Notes under the pieces: model-generated | Databases searched by the model: none | The model's input: only the letters and a program-made list of their open reading frames with translations | What the model was told of the DNA's origin: nothing | Shown here: one piece after another, positions 12,027 to 22,370 of the stretch | Position numbering within the stretch: position 1 is the first letter of the stretch | How the letters are laid out: every line of letters begins with the position of its first letter | NCBI RefSeq assembly: GCF_902459465.1 | Contig: NC_047068.1 | Span: 17,879,195 to 17,943,194 of the forward strand | Reading direction: 5' to 3' | DNA from: Asterias rubens | Lineage: Eukaryota; Echinodermata; Asteroidea; Forcipulatida; Asteriidae | DNA length: 64,000 nucleotides | Position numbers and translations under genes: made by a program

Positions 12027-12590
12027 ATTTCATTTGAACACATACAACTGGTATGCCTAGCCCTATATTGTAAAAATAAACAAGATAAAATTAATTATTA
12101 AATATTGGTTGCTAATCAATCAAAATAATTTATTAAAAATAAACAAAATAAAAATTTGTATTAATATTTTGTTTTGAGATGAATATTTCAATAAACCAAC
12201 AAAACGTGCTTATTTTATGCCATGCTGCTGTACAATATGACTGTAATGGATTTATGAGTAAAGATACATATTATAGATTAATTTTGAGTTGAGTTGTCCA
12301 GAAATTGACAACATTCCTAAACAATCTGATTCTGTATTCAACCACGTTCACAACAACACAAACTAACAAAATCATTGTGTATATTATTGTACATGTATTA
12401 CAAAAATTATATTATTTGTTTTTAATTTAAAATAAAAAGGGAACCTTTGTTAACTTGCTTGTCATCTTGTTGAGACACAAACTAACAAAACACGTTCCAC
12501 AGCCAAATCCTTGTTCACTTATAATCAGCAGAAAGAAACAAATACAATTTTACCGATCTTTTTATGACAGAATGAATTAACCTACTTTAC
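12027..12590. other. AT-rich first intron of CCP110
   Basis: Very AT-rich, with many short A/T runs. No open frame or repeat family was recognised. A minus-strand GTAAAG donor at 12590 marks the end of the presumed CCP110 leader exon. Confidence 0.5.
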
Positions 12591-12945
12591 CTTTTTTAGA
12601 AGTTTGAAATATTTTCGTCGGTCGCGCTGTTTTGGAATTCGGCAACTAATATTATCTTGGTAGGACAAATCTGATTGATCTATGTGTTAAATTCTTTCAT
12701 GTATCAACCAATCAAAAAGCGCTTGATATAACGTCACGGACATTTTCCTAAACTTGACAAAAGTCGCTCATGCTGGGATTGATTTACTTCCGGATGTCAC
12801 TCTCACGTGCTCAAAGTCACATGACACATTGTAAATTGTGATCATCACAAACAGAATTTTCTGCACACAGAGATCTGCAAATTAACCTTGAAATGCACGA
12901 TAAAACGATCGTTATATTTACCAACACAATCCATGCAATAGATGG
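12591..12945. promoter_or_regulatory. Divergent CCP110/FLCN promoter with CCAAT, CRE-like and E-box/CLEAR-like sites
   Basis: The region sits between a minus-strand leader exon (donor at 12590) and a plus-strand leader exon (donor GTAAGT at 12946). Seen in it: CCAAT at 12708-12712, ACGTCA at 12731-12736, CACGTG at 12804-12809, and GTCACATGAC at 12816-12825, one base from the TFEB/TFE3 CLEAR consensus GTCACGTGAC. In mammals FLCN is a TFE3/TFEB target and feeds back on these factors (known). That the same loop works here is inference. No TATA box is evident. Confidence 0.6.
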
Positions 12946-13932
12946 GTAAGTATTTTCATTTTTCCCTCAGACTAATTTAGTGTGTGATCGTATTTGAACA
13001 ATCGTTCATGGCAAAAAACCCACTATTTTGACTGTTGGTGTTGCATTCAGTTCAGTTCAGTTCTCAGTAATCAGAGTGTTTCGAAAAAAATATACTTATT
13101 GTGTATGGTGACTGGTCTGTTTACTTGTCAATGAATGATATCCTGTCAGTCAACCCCCTTTGATAAATAAACTTCACTTCAATCAGCTTCTGTATGATGT
13201 AATAAAAGGCGAATTCGGGTGGTTTAATGAGTGGTCTTCAACATCAACTTCAAGTTCAGCAGTAATACTCAAAAAGAGTTTTTGAGAATTGTTTGTACTT
13301 CTTAAAAAAAGGTCAAGCTTTTGTCTTTGCCTAGTATTGCTACATGAACTCATTTGATCTGTCGAATGAATGTGTTGTTTAGGTCACTGTTTTTTTTAAA
13401 CAGATTGTTAATCTGTTTTTATTGTTAAATGTTTTGTTGTGAAAGATTTGCTTATAATAATCTGATGAAGAATTATGACATACATTCTCTTTGTTTTACA
13501 CAACAAACAGGAGGTCAAATGTGATATGAGAAAAACAGAATTCCTGTTCCTTGCTTGAATGTGTGGATGAATAGTGAATAGTGTGGATGAATGTTGATAC
13601 GGGGATTCAAGTATTACAGTTTGTGGAGAAGAATTATGACCACCCCTTCTCTTCCTTCTCTGAGGACTGCATATAAAGTGATGACACTGGATCCTGCATA
13701 CCACCATATTCAAAGTTCAACAGTTTGAGTGTTGAGTTACTTTATGTGTTGGATTTGAGTGAGGAAGGATCCCACTCCAGTGAGTCACCCAAGAGTGTTA
13801 CAGTTTCAAAGAATTCTTTGTGAAAGTTTTTGCATCACTAGAACTCGCTGCCCGGGATCGGTAACAATTTTGTTGAAAGTCACGACAAGAAGTTCTCCAG
13901 AGAATTTCTTTGTTCTTTGACATCATTCAACC

Positions 13933-16900
13933 ATGAATGCAGTAATATCTTTGTGTCATTTCTGCGAGCTTCACGGACCAAGCATTCTCTTCTGCACCCA
14001 ATCCTTTCATACTGGGGACCATCATCAGCAGACGTTAGATGGGAAGACAGAGCAAGGGGCCTCTGGTCATCCATTGTTCCGTCGGTCACGGTCATCTGAG
14101 TCAGGTTCATCAGCGGCAGGCGGTGATCAAAAGGCGGGCAGTGCCTCGCATGCATCCAAAACAGAACTGTGTGAGGTGAATACAAAAAAAATTAATCTTT
14201 CTTTCCAGCATCAGCACTTTAACTTTTGGGGCATAAAATCTAGTTTTATTTTTTACCTATAACCACTTTACTTTCCAGTGAAATGTTTCTCAAAATGTTT
14301 TATATTTTCAAACTCCGCTGTAAGTTTCTCACCAAAGGTTTTTTATTGCCATATTTTAAGAGCAATTACCAAACCTATACCTTCCCTTTACGACATTTTA
14401 ATCATCTGTTGTTATAGTTGTCTTACAGTTGGGTTGAGTACTAGTAGAGTCTCATATTTATAATAGTTTATGTTCAGGTTTTAGTAAATGCAGGTATTTT
14501 ACATTAAGTAAACCTCGTTACTAGTTTCACTATTTAGTCACAATTCTTGTTTTGAAATTACTACTGTTTTAGGCATGCAGGTCCTTCCAGCCCGGCCAGC
14601 CAAACTTCATCAGCCATGACCATGAAGTGGATATCAGTTACATCAGCACCCAGCATCCACACAACCCACAGATCTTCGCTATGGTCAGACAAGCCTGTAT
14701 TAGGAGTCTTAGCTGTGAGGTGAGGCAAACACTGTGCCCGTCTGACTCTGTGCCCCTTTCTATAGTCCCATTAGAGCACAAACCCTGTGTAATCCATTGC
14801 CTGGTTCTGCCTAAATTTGATGGATTTGAAGTTGCCAAGCTTGTCGTTGAGTCAGCAAAAACATTAATCATTGTTTTGTTATATAAGTAGTGTATGCATT
14901 GAGTACAAGAATCACAAAGTGAAATCTTGACTGTTTCGCGTTTCATGAGACGAAGCATGTTTTTTTTTAATTGAAGTTGCCAAGCAAAACCAACCACTTT
15001 TGCATGGAGTGAGGAAAATCAAGTAAACAAAGATCATTGTTGACAAGACAAATTGTCATTGACTGTTTACAGATGAAGGTTATCAATTTTGTTTTTAATT
15101 CCTCATTTAGGTCTGCCAGGGTCGCGAGGGACCTATTTTCTTCGGTGATGAACACCATGGTTATGTTCTGAGCTACACCTTCTTCATTAAAGACAGCCAC
15201 GCCCGAGGCTTCCAGCGATGGTACAGCATTATCGTAGTCATGATGGACCGCATCTTTCTCCTCAACTCCTGGCCCTTCCTCGTCTCCAACCTTCGCTCCC
15301 TGATCGACGAGCTTCAAGCGAAAGCGGTTGTCGTTTACGAGCAGGAGCAGTCGGACAGACCCCAACGTGCCGAGCGAATCAACAATCAAGTCTTTCTCGC
15401 CCCGGGGGATATCCGGCGGCGATGTGGGGGAAGCAAGACTTTTAGGTCTCTGCTGGAATTAACAAGTGATAAGAACCTTTTTAGATATCTGCACATGGTG
15501 CTTGCATGGATTCTTAAAGCTGGCGGGAGGAGGTTGACGGAGAAAGTTCTAGAAGGACCTCCAAAGGAAGAGGCTCTCATAGATCTGGATAATGAAGAAG
15601 GTTGGTTGTATTTTGAAAAAGCTTAAAATCCAGTTTTAAACTCGGTATCAAGAGCTTCAAGTTGTTTATGCATGAGGTACCCGGTGCTTACACATAGTAC
15701 TCAAACTGCCTCTAGCCACTGGGCTAGCTTGGTGGTCAAGTGATAAGACATCTGAGTATTGAATGTACAGTGCTTAGTGTAAGTGTAAAAACAAATAATT
15801 ATGCATGAGGTGTCCAATAAATAGAACTACTAAATAACCACACTTGTATGGTAAGTTGACCACTTTCAAATTGCTTGTTAGGCTCTGTGCACAAAATCCC
15901 ATTTGGGCATCTTTCTTTATAATTTCCACACAGAGAAACTCTGAGGTTTTTTCAGGTTTCCATAAGGTGCTGATTAGCTATGGGGGCACACGCTCCTTGT
16001 ACATTTATCCTCAGTATCACTATGTTTTAACACATTCAATCTATTCTATTCTACAACAGAAACTGAGGAAGGCTTCATCAAGGTATCGACCATGACAATG
16101 GATCCTGATCCAGCAGGAGGGGTAATGGATGGTCCAACAGCCGAGCAGGACAGCCGAGAGGAGTGGCAAGATGGCGGTCCCGTTTTTACTTCACTTCACC
16201 ATCTGCGAAATGTGAGCTTACGTATTCTACAGTATAATATGAGGATCAGGTGGGCTCAGTGGTTTCTTTCCCTGCCTTTCACATCTGTGGACCCCGGTCC
16301 TATTCACACCTCAGACTGGAGCCTTGCAATGCATGTACATTGGGTTTTCAGTCCCTATCTGATTGCATGGGTTTTTCCTGTTGGGGTTACTACTCCTACA
16401 TCTCAAACTGAACATTTCTTCTTGAAATTCCTAGTCATCCTTTTGATTGGCTCCAATTGTGCTAGTGGAAAACAAAATAAATAAAAAATGTAGGCTCATA
16501 TTGAAATAGGGCTCATTACCACAAATATAAACTGTCCAGTCAACTCTTGGTAGCCGCTGTATTTAACATACATGTACTTGACAACAAAATCAGGAACACA
16601 TTTCATAGAGCACAACAAAATCTTGCTCAGCAAAAATAGTTTACCAGCCGGAAAACCATATTGCTGCCACTAGTACCCTACTAATGAAAGTAGGCCCTGT
16701 TCATAGTGTTAGGAGAGAGCCATTGTGACATGTACATTTCTTTCTATATCAGGTACTCGGCAGTCTGAACTTCCATGATTTGGCACACCATGCTCTTATA
16801 GGCAACCAGATTATTGTCCGATGTCACTTCAAGAGCACACTACGCTCATTCTTTGAAGTCCTCAAGGTAATCAAGAAAGGGAAGTTGGGAAAAAGAGTGA

Positions 16901-19252
16901 CCAGCATTCCCAACAGAAAGATAAATTTAACAGGAAACGAGAGAGATAGAGAAAGGGGGCAGGGAAGGGCAAAATATTTGACGCCAACTTGGGAGTATAT
17001 GGCCTGTGCTGCCAAATATGTAGTGCACTTAGCTGAATCAAGAACAATCGTTGTATACCCATTTACTCCTTGTTAAAGGCAGTGGACACTATTGGTAATT
17101 GCCAAAGACTAGCCTTCACAGTTGGTGTATCTTAACATATGCATAAAATAACAAAGCTGTGAAAATTGGAGCTCAATCGGTCATCGAACTTGCAAGATAG
17201 TAATGAAAGAAAAAACACCCTTGTCACACGAAGTTGTGTGCGTTTAGATGGTTGATTTCGAGACCTCAAGTTCTAAATCTGAGGTCTCAAAATCAAATTC
17301 ATAGAAAATTACTTCTTTCTCGAATACTATGGCACTTCAGAGGGTGCCGTTTCTCACAATGTTTTTTTACCATCAACCTCTCCCCATTTCTCGTCGCCAA
17401 TAATTATTTTGAGTAATTACCAATAGTGTCCACTGCCTTTAAAAAGAAGCAGTTACAGTTGAAACGCTTGTAAACATTCTTTTCTTGTGAACCCGAGCAT
17501 TATAGTGTTGTGAGGAAATTTTCTCAAGTGTTTTTGAGGATGTGTTTTATGAAGAAAACTACAGGGTAAAGATATAAAAGGGAAATCTGGGTTGAATACA
17601 AGTGGTTCATCATTCATCAATCTTTAAGCTGAAGTAGTAGTCTCGTCTAGTTCCTACCATCTGCCCATGTAGTAGTTCATAAGCAGTTCATAAGTACATG
17701 TGTAGTCTCCAAAATTAAAAAATCTACTCCAAATTTACAATTTGTTGAACAAATTTACACAACAGAAAAATATAAACATATGGTTTTACTACAAAATTAA
17801 ACATAATGAATATACAATCGGCAAACTCTTCAGTTGTTTCTTACTTTATCGCCTCTTCCTGTTCTTATACCTAGACTCTCCTACCAGTCGGCTGTTGTCA
17901 CATCATCACACACAGCGACCACTACGAAGAATCCTTCAAATGTAACTTCCTGGGCCTCTCCCCAAACACGTCCCTACCGGGTCACGTCAAGTTATCCGAG
18001 TACTACATCCTCCTTGACATCATCATTCCCAGCCAGTCGCCCAAAGATAGAGAGAAGGTGATTGTGGAAGAGTCCGATCCGTTCTATGGCTATGGGATTT
18101 TGATGAGTAGCACTGGATCGCTACCAGACATAGGTAAGAGTTGTAGACTAAGAAATAAAATACATGGGTTACTTGGGTGATACTCAAAAACCTGATTCGC
18201 CCTTGGATTTGTGAAGTCCAAACAGAAGCAAGGATTCAACACTAGCTGGAAGATAATTAGCTTGGATGTAGAACTAAACAAGGTACTCGTAGTAATAATA
18301 ATAATGCATAGTCTTATAGCACATATCAGGTAGTCAATTCTTTCTTCTGCCACGGAATTAAATGAGACCATGCTAAATTAATCCTTCTATGCTGTCTACT
18401 GCAGGACCCACGATCCTGACCAAGATTCAAAACGTCCTGGACAACGAGAACTTCACTCAGGAGGTTATCAACGCCTTCCTTGTGGCTCTGAAAGAGGAGT
18501 GGATGAAGTAAGTTAGTTTAGATTTTGGGAAGGAAGGGCTTACCAATATGGGTAATGGAAGTCTTTACCACATGTACAGTTAGGTTAGCATGAACATCTG
18601 ACGTCACACTTCGAGGCTCGTGAATTACGCTAGAGGTCTGCCTTAAGCCTACGTCAATCCCTATCCATAATCACCTTTGACCTTGCACTCATTTCACATA
18701 GGGATTCGCAGTCAAATCCTACCTACATGTATTTGTATACATATTTAAAAAGAAAGCATGTTGCTGCATGCAGATGACTGAAAGTGCAGCTGCCAAACAT
18801 CCACTCGAACCAATCAAAACATTGAACGTTTCCGTCAGTGCACGTTTATCCATTGAAATCATTGTATCCAATGAAATCACTAGTTCTGTAAAACCAACAA
18901 CTGTCTTTATCTCTGCGGATAAAGACAGGCAGAGACCAATCTACATGTAGGTCAGCTCTTGTACAATAAAATATTCCTACTTTGTTTTCCAAAGGGCCAA
19001 ATATCAAGCCTGCATGTATACTAACATTAACATGAGTCCTTTATTTCCACACACAGTAAAGTCAAGCTACTGTTCAAGTTCACCCGTGCTGGTTCCCACA
19101 CAGACGAGGAAACAGAAAGACTTCTGCTGATCCTTAAAGCTAAACCAGAGGACAAGAGTTTGTTGAAGTTCTGGATTACCGGCCTGAGCTCCCAGTATAG
19201 ATCCCACTTACTGACGACGTCAAGTATGGGTGCTTTAACTACGCTACCTTAA
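13933..19252 (+). CDS. FLCN: FLCN (folliculin), complete
   Basis: Tumour-suppressor protein with Longin and DENN domains. With FNIP it acts as GAP for RagC/D at the lysosome, linking amino acids to mTORC1 and TFEB/TFE3 (known). Exons: 13933-14175, 14573-14719, 15111-15600, 16060-16211, 16753-16866, 17875-18133, 18405-18507, 19057-19252. Phases all fit, giving about 567 residues against 579 in human. The start [16 protein letters not shown] matches human almost residue for residue. [26 protein letters not shown] (the arginine equivalent to human R164 is R162), the NSWPF region, CNFLGLSP and KEEWM follow in order. The acidic linker after EEGFIKVS is shorter than in human, and the last residues after the SHLLTT region differ. 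The first exon is a non-coding leader near 12945. A TTAA MITE (17073) lies in the fifth coding intron. Confidence 0.97.
16236..16480 (+). mobile_element. Probable tRNA-related SINE in FLCN intron
   Basis: Starts GGATCAGGTGGGCTCAGTGG and carries CACCTCAGACTGGAGCC and GGGGTTACTACTCCTACATC segments, ending in an A-rich stretch near 16470. The layout resembles a short retroposon. I see no second copy in the window, so the family is uncertain. Confidence 0.35.
17073..17442 (+). mobile_element. TTAA-bordered MITE, intact copy
   Basis: TTAA at both ends (17073-17076, 17439-17442). Terminal inverted repeats start AGGCAGTGGACACTATTGG on the left and end CCAATAGTGTCCACTGCCT on the right, and an internal foldback is built on GAGACCTCAAGTTC. 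It has no coding capacity. TTAA target duplication is the hallmark of piggyBac and Kolobok elements (known); which of the two mobilised it cannot be told from this window. Confidence 0.85.
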
Positions 19253-20551
19253 CAATAAGACTAATTTAATATACTCTCACTACACTACCATAAGACTGCA
19301 TTTCATAAAGAAAATTGTACATGTAATATGGAGTTGTGGGTTTATCTCATGCTGGCCTTGAGATAACCCATGACATCCACAGCTATTGCCTTGGTGCCCT
19401 GTGGTTTTGCTGCGGTGCCCTTTTGCGTATTTCATATTATACACATTGACATTTTCATCTTGGGGTGCCCCTTAGGGTAGGGTAGCAGAGGAAATGTGCC
19501 GTGCCTTTTCAAGACCGAAGTTCAAGGGCTGCCATGACCACTTCTTTGAATTAAAATAATCTTCCAGTCTTCAGTAATGGAAACAAAGAAATCGGATTTG
19601 CCACTTTTCTATTGATGAAGTCGGCAGCTTAATCTGTTGGACAAGCATTTTGCAAGATAGGTTTTGAATGTCTGGTACAATGACTTAATTGGTGTACAAA
19701 AAAAACAAATGGAATCCCCCAACTGTAAAGATGTAAAACTGTGAAGGTATGTAACGTTTTTGGGATCAGCTTTTGTATAGCAATATCTTAATAGGCAAAG
19801 CTTGGTCCCAGTGTGCCTGATACACATTCTTTCAGAATCGAAATCTGTGTCTTACGTATTGCAAAAACCTTGCTCCTATAGCCATGCGACATAGCAACTG
19901 TCTTTGAGTTCAAAGAATTGTACATAAAAGAAGTACCTGCTCATGGACACTCAAAAAATTAAATAAAAAGTTATACCTTTTTCAGTGTAATATTTATTTT
20001 TAAGCAGAATTGAAATTTACTTAATCAGATTACTTAAAATTATTTTAATGTTTATGTTGGACATAAATTTAAAAAATCAATAAAATATTGCATTTATACA
20101 AGTCCGACTGTTTTCTTGTCTTTTTAAAGCTTTGTTGTGGGACAAACACAAGTTAGAAAGAAAATTAGTAAGTACTGTTTACATTATTAAGCACAAGTAC
20201 CTAACAAGGGCTGTAGAAGAAGTTAGCGCACACACATCTACTCAACCCATATCTACCTAACTATAGGATTTCCCATTTAAAACACACAAACACTGTTCAC
20301 CAAAAATTGACCCATTCCCACATAATAAGAATGTTTTTTTTCCCAAAAACAGAAGTTGAAGTATTTTATAAAAATAAATTTTTCAGTGATACAATTGCCA
20401 ATTCAAATCGCCTCTGACTGACTTCCACATACTCTTTGACAAAACATAAACTGCTTCGCTTTTCTCAAAAATGTATTTTAAACCATATTTTTGCCCACGA
20501 TTTGTTTACATATAGTTGAACTTTTTTGTGGTTATTGAAAACTAGATTTAA

Positions 20552-20634
20552 ATGGATGCTTTTCCAAAAGTATATCAAGGTTATACCTTCAACTTTAAGG
20601 TATAACCTTGATATACTTTTGGAAAAGCATCCAT
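20552..20634. repeat. Perfect inverted repeat, 38-bp arms, 7-nt loop
   Basis: Arms 20552-20589 and 20597-20634 are exactly complementary, starting ATGGATGCTTTTCC, with loop CAACTTT. It is the longest uninterrupted short-loop hairpin noticed in the window. No flanking direct repeat is visible and no second copy was noticed. Confidence 0.9.
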
Positions 20635-21829
20635 CCCTTCAAAAAATCAAATGATTAACAATGAAATAATTGCACCACAGAAAAACATTGATCTTTATTT
20701 CTAATAGTAAGTACACAAAAATTGTTCCCTCTTTTGAATCAAGCCAAGGAGCAGCTTTACTTCTTCAAGAAATACTACCACTAATTGACACAATAGCAAA
20801 TATGCACTGGACATTTCCACCTTTCTATTTGAAAGATCTTGTAAAAATGTACACATTCAGTATAAAAAAAATTTAAAAAAACATCATAGTGTAGTTTTGA
20901 AACACAATGAAACGATGATGACAACTCTTCCTTTCAAAGTCAATCCTGACATTAACTGTGCTCTGGCTGTACTATTCAATGGATTACATTGGTCAAGTTG
21001 GTACTGTAAGCATACATATATCCATTTCATGTACCGCTAAACACTGAAATGTACCACTGGGGGTCAAAGTTGAAAGATTCTAAATTTAGATGCCAGTACA
21101 TGTACCTGGGTTTTTTTTAAGAGTCTCAAATCGTTACATCAAATCTCCTGACTAGTGGGACAAACTGTACCACAGGAAGTATTTTCACAAGTTCAGTTTG
21201 AGAACCTACATTGGGGAATCAAGGGTACAAGACACTTTGCTCCTTGTCTCCAATTCAACACTGCTTTACATTTACCCCAACACCACCAAATGGTCATCAA
21301 CTATATGCAGTTTTGATAAATTTTGGTGAACAAAGAGCCCAAATAGCTGCATGGTCTCACAAGTTTAACAGCTAACAATTCCTGCAGCAGGTGACAGCCT
21401 GCAGGAAACATTCACATTTTGCTGGTAATGAGTCAAAGCATGTTGGCTGGAAACCAAATACAAGCTCTCCTATATCCCATGCAGGATTCAATGAAGCGGA
21501 CACAGAATACATGTATATGTTGTTCTTTGTCTAGGTTACCACATCAACGTTGTGTTATACATAGTAGAATCTTGCAACTTCATCAATGCCTTTGCCCTTT
21601 GGAAGGCCCATGAAGCAGTAGGTCATGTGTGACATTTTTCAGTATTGCACACTCGGACCCTGGAAACAAGTTCACGATTTCCAGACTGACAGCAATATGC
21701 TGCTGAAACTCAAAGTCCATAATGACAGCTGTAGTATTTGCTCGATGTTGATCAGCAGTGAAAAGGCAGCCAATCTCCAACACAGGGTACTTCAGCAAAT
21801 CAGTACAAGTGTTTCAGTGCGTGAGAACA

Positions 21830-22220
21830 AAATGCAGTTGTACACACATGGCATCGAGCCTCATGTTAGCTGACGCGTCTGTGTAAAATCCATGTCGGAA
21901 TGACATAGTCCTAAGGCGCTAGACCGAAAAGGTGAATGGTATCACCAGGATCAACACTAGCATGGACAGCGCCCTCTTCAGTTGGAGCTTAACAAGACTC
22001 CATCATCGGACAGGTTCTCAGACCTAGTGCCCTGCTACGAAATGCAGTTGTACACATAGCATGGAGCATACTGTTGGCTGACGGGCCTGTGTTAATCAAT
22101 GTCATAATGACCATTGCACTAGACCGAATAGGCCAACGGCATCGCATTGATGGCACTAGAGCACGGACAGCGAATCCACAGTTGGAGCTTAACAAGAATC
22201 CATCATCAGGTTCTCAGACA
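21830..22220. repeat. Diverged tandem duplication, two units of about 210 bp
   Basis: Unit 1 (about 21830-22020) and unit 2 (about 22040-22220) share AATGCAGTTGTACACA, GCTGACG, CACTAGACCGAA-like, GTTGGAGCTTAACAAGA and GGTTCTCAGAC in the same order. They adjoin the duplicated last exon of the Cdc1-like gene and would lie in its 3'UTR. Confidence 0.75.
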
Positions 22221-22230
22221 TGGCACCATG

Positions 22231-22370
22231 TTACCTTCTCCAGCGTGTTGATGTAAGTATCTTCCATACCAAAACAACACTCATCAAGACACCATACATG
22301 GCGTAGCGATAGAGCTGTTTGAAACGGGAAGGTAGAACCAGGAGAGTGAAGTGTATCTTTCCATCGGGAT
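22231..22370 (-). CDS. Cdc1-like gene, alternative last exon B (tandem duplicate of A)
   Basis: Acceptor CGCCCAG, the same phase 1 entry, 138 bp beyond the stop of exon A. It encodes a homologous 46-residue end with YRYAMYGVL, a hydrophobic segment and the basic tail TRWRR. 22 of the first 40 residues are identical to exon A. Frame, splice site and membrane segment are all intact, so it does not look like a dead copy. Confidence 0.8.

Larger units (their letters stand above)
19253..22230. other. Convergent FLCN / Cdc1-like 3' region
   Basis: Plus-strand AATAAA at 19962-19967 and near 20077 are candidate FLCN poly(A) signals. A minus-strand AATAAA (TTTATT near 20695) could end the Cdc1-like mRNA. 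The stretch also holds a 38-bp-arm perfect hairpin (20552-20634) and a diverged tandem duplication of about 210 bp (21830-22220). At 21583-21800 both strands are open, discussed in findings. Confidence 0.5.

Noticed and set aside
15218-15580. Overlapping frames in FLCN exon 3
   Set aside because: Only the folliculin frame carries conserved motifs; the rest follow from its high GC content.
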